Notes: generated by a model from the sequence alone, not told the origin. A stretch of 64,000 nt of DNA from Closterium sp. NIES-65 (GCA_948144175.1 CANXME010001988.1:558001-622000), one strand, 5' to 3'; counted from the stretch's first letter, positions 8,501 to 17,959 are shown. Program-made: numbers and translations.

Positions 8501-10744
8501 ACCCCCAGACTCAGCACCCCCAGCAGCAGCACCCCCAGGCTCAGCACCCGCAGCAGGACCAGACTCAGCAGCAACCTCGACTGGCCCGACCGTGTCTACC
8601 TGGGACACACCTGAAGGGGCAGGAACCTGAGGGGGGAGGGGGTCTACCGGGGGGGGAACTGGTACCAGGAAGTCCGGTGGGGGGGGGAGGGAAGGAGTAC
8701 GGTAGGGGAAGAGGCGGTAGAAGGGGACTGACTCGTCGAACGTGACGTCCTGGGAGGACAGAACACGACGAGAGGAGGGGTGGTAGAACTGCCACCCTGG
8801 AGCGTCAGGGGGGAAGCCAAGGAAGACACAGGGAGCAGCACGGGGGGACAGCTTGTCCGCAGACAAGTCGCGGACAAACGCCCGAGATCCCCAGACACGG
8901 AACGCAGACGCATCGCCGACCTTCCCCGTCCACAGTAACACTGGGGACATCGCGGGCCGAGAGACCCTGGGGTGAAGGTTGAGCTGATGCGCCGCGTACC
9001 GAACCGCAAACGGCCACAGAAAGTGGGGGGCAGCCGCATGCATCATGGACGTACGAGCGACATCCATGACCATGCCAATGCGGCGCTCAGCAATCCCATT
9101 TTGCTGTGGAGAGTCCGGAAGCGTAAAGGTCTGGCGGATCCCCTGTGCACGACAGTAGGCTCGCAGAAGGCGAGAGGAGAACTCCCCACCGCGGTCAGAG
9201 TGCAGACGCAGAACAGGAAAGTCCGAGCCGAAGCTCCTCCTGAGCTGGAGACGAGCCTCGCGGATCCAGTCGATCAGCACCTCAGTGACAGCACCCTTGC
9301 TGCGCAAGGGGAAGACTGAGGTGTAACGCGAGTAGTCGTCAACCACCAACAGGAAGTAGCGCTCGTGACCCTGCCCACGGACGGGGGCCGGGCCCCACAC
9401 GTCCATGTGAAGTGTCTGCAGAGGAGCCTCTGTCGGGGGAAACTGGGAGGAGTGAGGAGCAGCCCTGAGGCGCCCCTCGACACAGGGGACACAGGAAGGT
9501 CCTGGTCCCGAAGGAAGGGGAGGGAGAGACTGGGGAAGACCAGAGACAAGGACACGGGAAGCCATGCCCCGAAGACGGGGCAAGGAGGGGTGGCCTAGAC
9601 GGTGGTGCCACAGAAGAGTCTCGTGAGACAGGAGGCGACACGAAGAGGGGGCAGACTCAGGACCAGACCTGGACGCAGCAGCAAACACCTGACCCGACGC
9701 TGCTACCTGACCGGACTCGGGGACAGGAGGAGACTCAGTGGTCAGGGTGTAGAGGCTCGACCCTGGCCGACGCGAGAACGTGGCCAGGTGCCGGCCTGTG
9801 CGTGCGTCCGTGCAGTGGGTCACCCGCTGACTCGCAGGAGTGAACTGGTGAACCCCCGCATCCTGTAGGTCTGCACCACTCACCAAGTTCGTCGAGAACG
9901 AGGGGAGGTACAGGCCAGACAGGGTGCCCGAGGGGGCAGCCGGACACGGGAGGACAGTGGAAAAGTGAGCGAGGACAGGACCCCCAGAGGGGTCAGCCAG
10001 GGAGACTGCAACCGGCCGACCAAGCGGCGTGAGTGTGGTGCGGTCCCGAAAGAAGGAGCGAGACGCCCCAGAGTCAAGTGTAAAGGTGAGGGAGGCCGAA
10101 GCCAACGCGGTACCTGAGAGTGCAGCCTCACCCGCACCTGAGGAAGCAGACTCACTAGCACCTAGAGCAGCAGCCGCACCTGTACCTGGCGCAGGAGACT
10201 CACGAGCACCCAGAGCAGCAGCCTCACCAGTAGCTAGAGCAGCAGGTCCTATACCTGGGTCAGGCGGGACGCACAGGTGACCGGCACGGTCAGCACTAGT
10301 AGGCAATGCATACATGGCAGTGAGAATAGCATCATAGTCAAGAGCATATATATCGACCCTCTGCCTAAGCAACTCCACCCAGTCGGGAAGCTCAGCCTCG
10401 TCGCCAAACACGGTACGCCAGGCGTCGCTCAGACGGGCGAAGCAGCGGGACGGTGTATGACTACGTGTCCCACAAGGCTGACCAGTCCGAGTACCAGTGC
10501 GTATCACGTAAGAGCAGCGAACAGCACTGAGAGACCCTCCACTCTGAGCGTACCACTCACGAAGCTGGCGAGGCGTGAGAGACACGCGAGAGGGTCGCGG
10601 GAGCTGCATCTGGCCGCCACCACGAGTAAAAGCAGCAGGAGTGGTAGTAGGAGTAGCGCCGCCACCCCTACAGCCCCAACCAGCGTACCACTCACGCAGC
10701 TGCTGGGGCGTGAGGGACTCACGCAGGCGACGCTGGGGCTGCAT
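5579..10744 (-). CDS. E2 polyprotein: finger/LREWYA region, protease, integrase, RT, RNase H (1721 aa)
   Basis: One open frame from ATG at 10744 to TGA at 5579; an in-frame TAG upstream rules out a longer start from ATG. Residues about 9-21 and 55-66 carry two LTPxQLREWYA motifs. C77, C91, H96 and C101 form a C-X13-C-X4-H-X4-C finger. Aspartic protease: LDSGAS with D224. Pre-integrase zinc site: H381, H385, C418, C421. Integrase catalytic triad: D448 (HMDVWGP), D517 (HSDRGGEF), E553 (GIAERR). A long Ala/Gly/Pro linker carries two more motifs, LSPQELREWFARR. RT has YVDDL at about 1395. RNase H has HADASW, SCEAEIYAG, YVDNKAM and ADVFTKAL. No Gag capsid (UBN2-like) domain is visible, so particle assembly probably needs Gag from a relative such as E5. 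All catalytic residues I can check are intact. Confidence 0.95.
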   Translation of the reverse strand: MQPQRRLRESLTPQQLREWYAGWGCRGGGATPTTTPAAFTRGGGQMQLPRPSRVSLTPRQLREWYAQSGGSLSAVRCSYVIRTGTRTGQPCGTRSHTPSRCFARLSDAWRTVFGDEAELPDWVELLRQRVDIYALDYDAILTAMYALPTSADRAGHLCVPPDPGIGPAALATGEAAALGARESPAPGTGAAAALGASESASSGAGEAALSGTALASASLTFTLDSGASRSFFRDRTTLTPLGRPVAVSLADPSGGPVLAHFSTVLPCPAAPSGTLSGLYLPSFSTNLVSGADLQDAGVHQFTPASQRVTHCTDARTGRHLATFSRRPGSSLYTLTTESPPVPESGQVAASGQVFAAASRSGPESAPSSCRLLSHETLLWHHRLGHPSLPRLRGMASRVLVSGLPQSLPPLPSGPGPSCVPCVEGRLRAAPHSSQFPPTEAPLQTLHMDVWGPAPVRGQGHERYFLLVVDDYSRYTSVFPLRSKGAVTEVLIDWIREARLQLRRSFGSDFPVLRLHSDRGGEFSSRLLRAYCRAQGIRQTFTLPDSPQQNGIAERRIGMVMDVARTSMMHAAAPHFLWPFAVRYAAHQLNLHPRVSRPAMSPVLLWTGKVGDASAFRVWGSRAFVRDLSADKLSPRAAPCVFLGFPPDAPGWQFYHPSSRRVLSSQDVTFDESVPFYRLFPYRTPSLPPPPDFLVPVPPPVDPLPPQVPAPSGVSQVDTVGPVEVAAESGPAAGAEPGGAAAGGAESGGAEPRGAESEGATSGAAEPGGAGPGGAEPAPAGPGGSPVLQSRREPLSPQELREWFARRWRRAARAGASSPAEGAGAVGPGAAGPAGPTGAGATKSGGAESGAAEPGGAESGAAEPGVSPAAASRREPLSPQELREWFARRLRSAAGAGASSTIEGAGAAGPGAAGPAGPTGAGAAEGVGAETTAVCPGGGSAAGAAGGPAAGGVGGAGAVAEGAGAVPAESGAAARPRPYFVPLLQQVLGLSPSVECPQPVQSPSLLEPSSPLPAPSPYTGPTGGLAERREPASRPASPVRAARASGRGSRQRPPPVPGTHRMSLRPSTSPLRAPLPSPPESSLPALADPESDSLRAASPTVTRLLATVVADPSFESTAACALVAELVDFAARCRLDYAASLVAESASVCPPSVGGECALGTDVLEDRQEELQCLAAASPHLASVLLAPEGDPDALDIPTPRSYAEAVEGPYSSQWQAAMDAEMASWKSTGTYVDAVPPPGANIVSGMWIFRVKRPPGSPPVFKARYVARGFSQRQGVDYFQTFSPTPKMTTLRVLLHIAAQRDYELHSLDFSTAFLQGSLHEEIWLRRPPGFTGTFPPGTQWSLRRPVYGLRQAPREWHDTLRTTLAALGFAPSTADPSLFLRTDTSLPPFYILVYVDDLVFATADTAGLAYVKSELLKRHTCTDLGELRSYLGLQITLERARRTITLTQSHMVQQVLQRFGFTYSSPQATPLSTRHSLSSLPSDESVESSGPYPELVGCLMYVMTCTRPDLAYPLSILARYVAPGRHRPEHMAAAKRVLRYLCSTSGMGLVLGGRSPVVLTGHADASWADDQATQRSSQGYTFSLGSGSVSWRSTRSSSVLGSSCEAEIYAGAMAAQELRWLTYLLTDLGEPPRSPPVLYVDNKAMLALCREQRLEHRTKHIALRYFLARELQQRGQLRLAYVASEANTADVFTKALAPCDHQRFCTPLGLVPVLPHLLSS

Positions 10745-10879
10745 CTGGCTCCGCAAGTAGAAGCAGGAGCAGGACTAGCAGCAGGAAGGCAGGCAGCCAG
10801 GCAAGCCAAAAGGCAGGCAGGCAGGCAAGCAGGCGACGCGCAGCGTGCTAGCAGGGCAAGAGCTCACCAGTGGTGGGAA

Positions 10880-12000
10880 GAGTAGGCTCGGCGACTCAGC
10901 GGCTCGGCAGCTCGGCGGCTCGGCGGCTCGGGCGACTCGGGCGGCTCGGCGGCTCGGGCGACTCGGGCGGCTCGGCGGCAAGGCGGCTCGACAGCAACTG
11001 CAGCTCAGCAGCTCGGTGACGCGGCGGCTCGGCGGCAGGGCGGCTCGGCAGCAACTGCAGCGCAGCAGCTCAGCGACCCGGCGGCTCGGCGGCAGGGCGG
11101 CTCGGCTGCTGGGCGGCTCGGGTGCAGGGCGGCTCGGCGGTGGGGCGGCTCGGCTGCTGCAGGTGAGCGGCTCGGCTGCTGCAGTGGGAGATGAAGGAGG
11201 AGGAGAAGCAGGGGAGGCCACACACCTGACACCCCTCTGCAAGCGGCCCCCTCAGGTCGCCTCGACAGGCGACGGGAAAAGGGGGGGGGGGGGGGGGGTG
11301 GTGGGGGCCGGTAGGTGCAGCGGCGGGGCCAGCAGGTGCAGTTGCGGGGCCGGTAGAAGGGGACGGCAGGAGCCGTCAGGAGGGGACGGCTAGGCCGTCT
11401 GGAAGGGACGGCGGGGCCGTCACGAAGAGACGGCGGGGCCGTCAGGAGGCGACTGGGCCGCGAAGGGGCGGCTGGGCCGGGATGGGGCGGGGCGGCGACG
11501 GAGGCAGGCGGCGGGGCCGCGTAAGGGCCTGGGCGGGGCCGCGACAGAGCCGTCAGCGGGGCCGCGTGAAAGCCGGGGCGGGGCCGCGTAGAAGCCGGGG
11601 CGGGGCCGCGCGAGAGCAGGCGACGGGGCCGCGAAGGAGTCGGGGCGGGGCCGCGTGAGAGCAGGCGGCGGGGCCGAGTAAGGGCCTGGGCGGGGCCGCG
11701 ACAAAGCCGTCGGCGGGGCCGCGTGAAAGTCGGGGCGGGGCCGCGTAGAAGCCGGGGCGGGGCCGCGCGAGAGCAGGCGGCGGGGTCGCGAAGGAGCCGG
11801 GGCGGGGCCGCGTGAGAGCAGGCGGCGGAGCCGCGTAAAGGCCGGGGCGGGGCCGCGACAGAGCCGGCGGCGGGGCCGCGTGAAAGCCGGCGACGGGGCC
11901 GCGTAAGGGCCGGCGGCGGGGCCGCGTCAGAGAAGGCGGCGGGGCCGCAGGGGAAATGGCGACCCGAGGGGTCGCAAAAAAAAAAAAAAATCGCGCCTCG
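10880..12000 (-). repeat. GC-rich tandem leader of E2
   Basis: The stretch between primer-binding site and ORF contains two repeat zones. About 11440-11960 is a tandem array of 22-23-bp units, each with GGGGCCGCG on the plus strand (CGCGGCCCC in the transcript). About 10885-11180 is built of GGCGGCTCGGC-type units. Poly-G (about 11281-11299) and poly-A (about 11976-11989) runs are also present. All frames are open over hundreds of bases because stops are absent from the units. I do not regard these as genes. Confidence 0.85.
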
Positions 12001-12011
12001 GGGGGCGCTTC

Positions 12012-12057
12012 GGTGGGCCCAAAAAAAACGGTCCTTAGAAGGACCCGCTCTATACCA
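12012..12057 (-). promoter_or_regulatory. E2 primer-binding site, stem-loop and GGGCCCACC motif
   Basis: Reading the minus strand from the 5' LTR: TGGTATAGAGCGGG (12057 downwards) resembles the tRNA-Met-type primer site of plant copia elements. It is followed by the perfect stem GGTCCT/AGGACC with loop TCTA (12045-12030), a T run, and GGGCCCACC (12020-12012). E5 and E6 have the same order with compensating base changes in the stem. Confidence 0.8.
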
Positions 12058-12189
12058 TGTGAGAATAAGCAAACAGGAATGAAAATGACTAAGTCAGGGT
12101 TGGGTACAAATACAACCCTAGAAAGCTGTACCCCATATGTGCTACCCCACTATAGCCTACAAACATGCATCAGCTATAGTAATCTGACA
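12058..12189 (-). repeat. 5' LTR of E2 (132 bp)
   Basis: By eye it is identical to the LTR at 5238-5369. It is followed on the sense side directly by the primer-binding site. The transcript should start within it, but I can point to no certain TATA box. Confidence 0.93.
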
Positions 12190-12283
12190 AGGCAGGGCTG
12201 GTCCAAATGTCAGTGAGGGAGGGGCGTGGGCTGATGGTACCCCAACGAGGAGGGGTGCAAGGTGGGAGAGTGCCCGGCCGATT
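12190..12283 (-). pseudogene. E1 gag middle fragment between E2 and E3
   Basis: A 94-base island between two nested elements. Read on the minus strand it continues in frame from the E1 gag across the E3 target duplication cgatt (24177-24181 and 12279-12283): ...GRGN then RPGTLPPCTPPRWG. It ends at the imperfect target duplication of E2. Confidence 0.75.
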
Positions 12284-13120
12284 TGTTATAGTCATAGTAG
12301 GCTTCAATGTGCCTAAAACGAAAGATAGAGTGCACAGTCGGATTTCTGTACAGCGGCTTTAAACGTTCATAGCGATCTGCTCACAACTCCAAATGCCTTC
12401 ATTCAACTTGTATCTGGAGCATCTTAACGTTGTCTACAACAGGCAATTTAGATCGCACGATTTCATCAAGAATTGACGACACAGCGTTGGATGAACGAAC
12501 GGCACTATGGCAGCAACATAGTCTTAGAACACACAATAGGAAGAGTTAGGAAGAGTTACGAGTTGGGAATGACTCCCAGCTCCTACAAACCCCAAGAGCC
12601 GAGGTACAATGATGTGGAACAGTGCCACACTGTCCCCAACCACGAAGGGTCTCGAAACTACTCTTCACAAGGGCCTACACCAACTGAAATGTTACACTAC
12701 ACAAAGTAGTGTAACTATCTTCAGTATCTTGAGGTGTACCCTTTTGGCGAGCTTCGAGATCTCTTGAAGCTTGCAACCAAGGCTCGGGTTCTTCATCACA
12801 AACTCATCCTCGAGTTCTTTATGGGTGTGCTGCATACATCTGCGACACGCCAAACGTTCGACAAGCGACAAAATAGAAACGGCGCACGACAAAATAGAAA
12901 CCGCGCGGGACACACAAAATGACCGCGTTACACGCGACTAGCGATAATTCGCTATAGACTTGACACACACACACTCGACATCATGACCCATCATAAACAC
13001 AATATTATGAGCATGAAATATATGTTTATTTCATGCACTCACACCACTCCATGCACACATGCATGCACGCACACGCACACGGACAACAAGCCGAGTGCAA
13101 ACCGTAGGGTTGCACCAACA
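12284..13120 (-). repeat. 3' LTR of E3 (837 bp)
   Basis: It matches the split 5' LTR (about 828 bp without E4), with a short duplication (GTTAGGAAGA-like, about 9 bp) near 12540-12555 as the clearest length difference. The polypurine tract (CCGAGGGGGAGTT on the sense strand, 13133-13121) borders it. Confidence 0.9.
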
Positions 13121-13159
13121 AACTCCCCCTCGGATTGTTGGCCTTAGGATCTGTCGCTC

Positions 13160-15829
13160 TCAGGTCAGAGCCATCCCAGCCAGCTTGCAACACTTCCAAT
13201 GCTGATGCTCCACCAGCCTCTTGGTCATCATGTCAGCTGGCTGCCCCGTCGTCTTCACATAGCACAATTCAACTACACCCGTGGCCACCATGCTCCTCGT
13301 CCACTGCCACTTCACCCTCATGTGCTTTGTCAAGCCATGCAACACGGGGTTCTTGGCTAGAGCAATGGCTCCCTGGCTGTCACAATAGAGAGGAGTAGGT
13401 CCTTGCTGCTCCTCCCCCAATTCAGCCAACAAACGCCGCTGCCACACAATCTCCTGTACGGCACGGAAGAGTGCCATGTACTCGGACTCCACCGAGCTCA
13501 ATGCTTGGTCAACCTGCTTCTTGCTTTCCCAAGCAGTAGGGCCTCCACCAACACAGCATATGAAGCCTCCCACACTTGTCATGTCCTCTGGTTCAGATGC
13601 ATATGAAGCATCCGAGTAGGCGGTGAGGAACAAACGCCCGGGTTCCACACCATGCGCGCCCTTTTGGCGCCTTTGCGCCGCCGCCGAGTATTGCTGACCA
13701 ACGGTCGGTGTTTGGCCAAGATACTTGGCCACCCTCATTCCAGCTACTACCTGCTCCTCATTAGGGCATTGAACAACCCTTGCCAGCTGCCTGGTAGCAA
13801 ATGCAACATCCGGTCGTGTGTTGACCGCCGCGTACATGAGGCTGCCCACCAACGAGTGAAATCGGCGTCTCTCCTCTTCACCCACGCTCTCCTCCTCTGG
13901 TCCCTTCACGCACTTGAACCCAGAGGGAAAGGGTGTAGCCACATGACCTTCACTCTGCCCAAAGTCGGCAGCCAACGCCTCCAGGTACTTCAGTTGGTGC
14001 ACCCGCATGCACCGCTTCTCCACGTCACGTTCGATGTGGAGCCCGAGGTAGAAGTTGACTTCCCCAAGGGACTTGCACTTGAACTTGTCTTGAAGTTTCA
14101 GTATCACCTCCTTCACAAGGTCAGAGGAGGGGGAGAAGATCAGGATGTCGTCCACGTACACCACCATGAAGCTCCTCTGCTCCCCCTCGCCAAGCATGAA
14201 CAAGGAGTGATCGGCCGTTGAGGGAGTGAAGCCGATCTCCTCCAACACTTCGCGCAGCTTCATGTACCATTGCCTAGGGGCCTGCTTCAGCCCATAGAGG
14301 GCCTTCCTCAGCTTCCACACTCTGCCACTACCATCATAAAACCCCTCTGGCTGCGCCATGAAGATCTCTTCCTCTAGAACGCCGTTGAGGAATGCCGTTA
14401 CAATGTCCATCTGCTTCACCACCCATCCTTTGATGGCGGCTCCCGCGAATAGGGTTCGCAGCGTCGTCGGCTTCACCACTGGAGCAAACAGCTCCTTGAA
14501 GTCCACCTTCTCCTTTTGCTGGTACCCCTTGGCCACCAGCCTAGACTTGTAACGCTCGATCTTGCCGTCGGCATCCGACTTGATCTTGAAGAGCCACTTG
14601 GACGTTATCGCCTTACGCACCTCCAGTAGCTCCACCAATTCAAACGTGTCGTTCTCCTCGATGCTCTTCAACTCACTCTCCATGGCCTTCTTCCACTCCT
14701 CAGCATCACTACTCTCCAAGGCCTCCTTAAGAGTTGCTGGTTCTCCCGGCATCTCCACCGGAGAGAAGAACGCGAAGGCACACTCCTCGTACTCACTCTC
14801 CTCGTCGTCTCCGACCATCATTGCCGCTCCGGCCAGGGCCGTCTTTCCCGGCTTCCCCGGCGCATCATAGGTCAGCCTATTAGGGGGTTGAAATCTCCTC
14901 TTCCCCCTTCCTTCCTCCTCAGCTGCAGGGACTTGAAGGCCTTGGCGTTGCTGCGGTGTGGCTCGGTTCCGTGGAGTGCTCGTAGTGCGGGAAGGAAGTG
15001 TCGGTGCACGCTCGCTCACTTGCTGCACCTCCTCCTCTTCTTCCTCTGCATCCCTGGCCTCCTCTCCCCTATTCACAAGGGAGGATTGCCTTGTGGTGGT
15101 GCTGCCGCTGCTCAGCTCCAAAGGCAGCTCCACATGCTCCAACTCGGAACTCTTCACCTCCCCAAACCGCACGCCTATTTTCGCCTCATTCTCCGCCTTC
15201 CAATCCTTGTACATGAAGTTCTCCATGAACTTGCAGTCCCTGCTCACCATGAACTTCTTGGTGAATGGGTCCCAAAGAAGCCACCCCTTGCTGTTTTGAG
15301 CCATGCCCAAGTGCACGGCCCACACCGCCTTGGCACCAAGCTTGTTGTGCCGAAGATGCTTAGGCACGAGCGCCATGCACATGCACTCGAACACCCGAAG
15401 CATATCCATCTTTGGCTTCCTTCCAAGCCACTCCACATAGGGCACCCATTTGTCTGCTCCCACATGAGTCAAAACTCTGTTCTTGGCCACATACGCGCTC
15501 CACACTGCATCAGGCCAGAAGTAATCGGGTAGCCCGGCTTCAATGAGCAACCCGCGTGCCGCCTCCGTGATCGTCCGGTTCGCTCGCTCGGCGATGCCGT
15601 TCATTGCAGGGGAGTATGGCATGGTGAGGGAGTGCCGAATGCCATTCTTCTTCAGCCACAACCCAAACTCCTTGCTCAGGAACTCTCCCCCTCGATCGGT
15701 GCGGATTGACTTGACTAGACGGTCTTGTTGCCGCTCCACCATCGGGAACCAATCCATCTTCAACGTTTCAGCCACGTCGCTCTTCTTGGCCAGCACATAC
15801 ACCCAAGTCATACGGGTGTAGACATCCAC
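13160..15829 (-). CDS. E3 integrase core, RT and RNase H (open 889-aa stretch)
   Basis: This is the downstream part of the E3 polyprotein, joined to the upstream part by a single-base frameshift near 15850-15890. The open stretch starts in the integrase core (VDVYTRMTWVYV; RTDRGGEF; the SPAMNGIAER motif with the third acid). It continues through an acidic linker to the RT (KWLFKIKSDADG, MDIVTAFLNG, KALYGLKQAPRQW, catalytic YVDDILIF) and the RNase H (YSDASYAS, SSVESEYMAL, YCDSQGAIALAKN, ADMMTKRL). The end is TGA at 13160. Catalytic residues are intact. It resembles the Tnt1-like copia branch and the A1 fragment at the window start. Confidence 0.9.
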   Translation of the reverse strand: MDVYTRMTWVYVLAKKSDVAETLKMDWFPMVERQQDRLVKSIRTDRGGEFLSKEFGLWLKKNGIRHSLTMPYSPAMNGIAERANRTITEAARGLLIEAGLPDYFWPDAVWSAYVAKNRVLTHVGADKWVPYVEWLGRKPKMDMLRVFECMCMALVPKHLRHNKLGAKAVWAVHLGMAQNSKGWLLWDPFTKKFMVSRDCKFMENFMYKDWKAENEAKIGVRFGEVKSSELEHVELPLELSSGSTTTRQSSLVNRGEEARDAEEEEEEVQQVSERAPTLPSRTTSTPRNRATPQQRQGLQVPAAEEEGRGKRRFQPPNRLTYDAPGKPGKTALAGAAMMVGDDEESEYEECAFAFFSPVEMPGEPATLKEALESSDAEEWKKAMESELKSIEENDTFELVELLEVRKAITSKWLFKIKSDADGKIERYKSRLVAKGYQQKEKVDFKELFAPVVKPTTLRTLFAGAAIKGWVVKQMDIVTAFLNGVLEEEIFMAQPEGFYDGSGRVWKLRKALYGLKQAPRQWYMKLREVLEEIGFTPSTADHSLFMLGEGEQRSFMVVYVDDILIFSPSSDLVKEVILKLQDKFKCKSLGEVNFYLGLHIERDVEKRCMRVHQLKYLEALAADFGQSEGHVATPFPSGFKCVKGPEEESVGEEERRRFHSLVGSLMYAAVNTRPDVAFATRQLARVVQCPNEEQVVAGMRVAKYLGQTPTVGQQYSAAAQRRQKGAHGVEPGRLFLTAYSDASYASEPEDMTSVGGFICCVGGGPTAWESKKQVDQALSSVESEYMALFRAVQEIVWQRRLLAELGEEQQGPTPLYCDSQGAIALAKNPVLHGLTKHMRVKWQWTRSMVATGVVELCYVKTTGQPADMMTKRLVEHQHWKCCKLAGMALT

Positions 15830-16434
15830 AATAATGAGGAAATACTCAGCTTCAGCAGCTCCAAGCTTGAGGGGCCCACCACGTCCATCACCACCTCATC
15901 AAGTGGTGCCTTAGCCGTTGCCTCCGAACTAGAGAACGGGAAACGGGTGAACTTGGCTTGCATGCACGTCGGGCAGCCAAGTACCTCATCGGGCTCCCCC
16001 TTCACACGTATGCCAGCAACCATCTCATTCTTCACTAGCTGCTGCAAGATGGGCAGGGCCACATGCCCCATGCGCCGATGCAAAGTCAACCAATCACACT
16101 CCCCCGTAGCCGAAGTCGGATTGGAGAATGCCGCGCTCGCAATGGGGCCCCACATGCTCTCTCCGTAGTCCTCCGCTGCTACCCCGGGGTTCTCCTCACC
16201 CTTGTGCCGCTTCTTGGCTGCTACACCGCTCTCCTCGTGTTCACCGAGCTTGCTGGTCCCTCTAAGATTGCACTTCTTGGACACAATCTCCTTAGCGCGA
16301 CCGTTCGCGCCATCGCTGCTACCAACCGCTTCATCCTTGGTGCTGGCGCTTGCTCCCACTTGCCTCTCCTTAGGCATGGGGACCACAGGGATTTGCCACA
16401 TCTCGTTGTAGACATCCCTGTCCTCATGAAGGTC
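15808..16434 (-). pseudogene. E3 GAG-pre-integrase and integrase N-terminus (after an in-frame TGA)
   Basis: In the same frame as the gag/protease, separated by a TGA at 16435-16437 that probably arose from CGA (expected L-R-DLHEDRD). It contains MWQIPVVPMP and the zinc-binding block HRRMGHV...CPTCMQAK. It then reads into the integrase and loses frame after MDVVGP. The integrase continues in the next frame at 15829. Confidence 0.85.
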
Positions 16435-17925
16435 TCAAAGAACCCGATCTCCAAGGCTTGCGGTGTAGGTCTTGGCTCCCTTCGAGTTTGTGTCCATGCC
16501 GGCCTTTGCCAATCGCCGCACGGAAATCAGGTTCGCAGCAAGGCTGGGCACCCAAAGCACGTTCTTGAGGCCCACCATCTTCCCATCAGCAACCTTGAAC
16601 ATGGCCTTGCCCATGCCTTTCACCTCTGCTCGCTGCCCCAAAGCCGATGTGACATGCTTCACCGGTGACGGCTCGAGTTCGGTGAGCAAGTCGGGGCGAG
16701 GTGTCATGCTATAGGTAGCGCCGCTGTCAATCACCCAATAGTCCAGGGGGTGTAGGGTCACCTTCCCCACAGCTGCTGGCTCCTCAAGGTCTTCATCCTT
16801 CTCAGGACCAGCTGGTACTTGCGTCGACACAAAGTAGAATAGACCCGGGTACCGATCGTCGCTCAGTTCCTTGTCGTTGTCTCCACTCTTCATGTTCGCG
16901 GCTCCACCTCCGCGACCACCATGGCCTCCACGGCCTCTTCCTCTCCCTCCTCCTGCTCCTCTACCCTCTTGGCCTTGAGCAGGGGTCCAACCATTAGGGA
17001 GCTTGAAGCAATCGCGCCACATGTGTCCGCTCTTGCCGCAATAGTGACATTCGCCGTCAAATCGTCCGCGGCCGCGACCGTAGCTCTTGTCGTTTCTGCC
17101 GTAACCGCCACTCCCGCAGCCTCCGCCGAAGTTGCTGCCACCAAACCTTCCTCCGCCTCGTCCTCTGCCTCTTCCTCGACCATATCCATGGCCGATGCTC
17201 GCTGCCCTAGCGCCATCCGCACTCGCCAACTCACAGCGGCGGAAATCCTCTTGAAGGATAGCTCGTTTCACGTCTTCGAGCGAGAGGCGGGGCAAGTCGC
17301 GATTCAGGTTGATGATGAGCGAGGACCATGACTCAGGGAGTAGGGCCAGCAACTTGGTCTTCTTGTGGAGCTCACTATAGTTCAAATCAGCTCCCTCAAG
17401 CCGCGTCAACAAGTCGAAGAATTTATGCACCCCTTCTTCCACGGGTTCATCTTCTTCAATTCGTAGCGTCGCCATTTGCCGTTCCAACACCACAGCTACT
17501 ACCGCTGTTGCAGGAGCATGTACACCCTTGAGAGCAGCCCATGCTTTTGGTCCCTTCTCTGGTTCACGCTGGAATGGCTTGATGTGACGGATCTGGCTGC
17601 TCCCCAACGCTTGCCCAAGTAGGAGGTAGCCTTGTACGCTCTTCCGCACCCATGGGCTCTTCTCCGGGTCGTTCTCGGGGCGCTTCTCCGTTCCTTCCAT
17701 CACCTCCAGCAGGTCATAGTGATCAAACACATTCTCCATTCTGAAGGACCATTCAGCAAAGTTGTCGCCGTTGAACTTGTCAAGCCCGAACACTCTTGGT
17801 TCGTCCCTAGAAGGTCCAAGAGTCGGTTGCACGGGCACCACGGCTCACTCACGGGCTTGGCCTTGTGCTTGGGCATCTCCATTGCCACCAGCACCTCTGC
17901 CACCCCTTTCTTCAGGTCCAGCCAT
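16435..17925 (-). pseudogene. E3 gag and protease (one in-frame TGA near the start)
   Basis: The ATG is at 17925, about 20 bases after the primer-binding site, with MAGPEERGGRGAGG. A TGA at 17845-17847 interrupts the frame after 26 codons (probably CGA to TGA). The frame then stays open to 16435. It shows a UBN2-type Gag (FNGDNFAEWSFRMENVFD near the start), an RGG-rich region, a canonical CCHC knuckle (C-HYC-GKSGH-MWRD-C), a second glycine/arginine-rich stretch, and the protease motif YWVIDSGATYSMT. This is a complete Gag-protease layout, unlike E2. Confidence 0.88.
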
Positions 17926-17945
17926 TGTCGTAGCTGCTCCAAGGG

Positions 17946-17957
17946 GCTCTGATACCA
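17946..17957 (-). promoter_or_regulatory. Primer-binding site of E3
   Basis: The sense strand reads TGGTATCAGAGC two bases after the 5' LTR. This is the common plant copia primer site complementary to initiator tRNA-Met. Confidence 0.9.
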
Positions 17958-17959
17958 CT

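Larger units (their letters stand above)
5238..12189 (-). mobile_element. E2: young copia element with identical LTRs, no Gag capsid domain
   Basis: E2 is complete from LTR to LTR on the minus strand (6952 bp). It has 132-bp LTRs at both ends, a primer-binding site, a stem-loop, a GC-rich tandem leader, one uninterrupted 1721-aa ORF and a polypurine tract. The two LTRs look identical by eye, which indicates recent insertion. The flanks give an imperfect 5-bp duplication, aggcc at 5233-5237 and aggca at 12190-12194. The host is the gag of E1. E2 has all the pol enzymes but lacks the usual UBN2-type Gag domain present in E5. Confidence 0.92.

Noticed and set aside
12960-12975. Short CA/GT microsatellites in LTRs (also near 515, 21118 and 24020)
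   Set aside because: Ordinary simple repeats that belong to the LTRs; no separate function supported.
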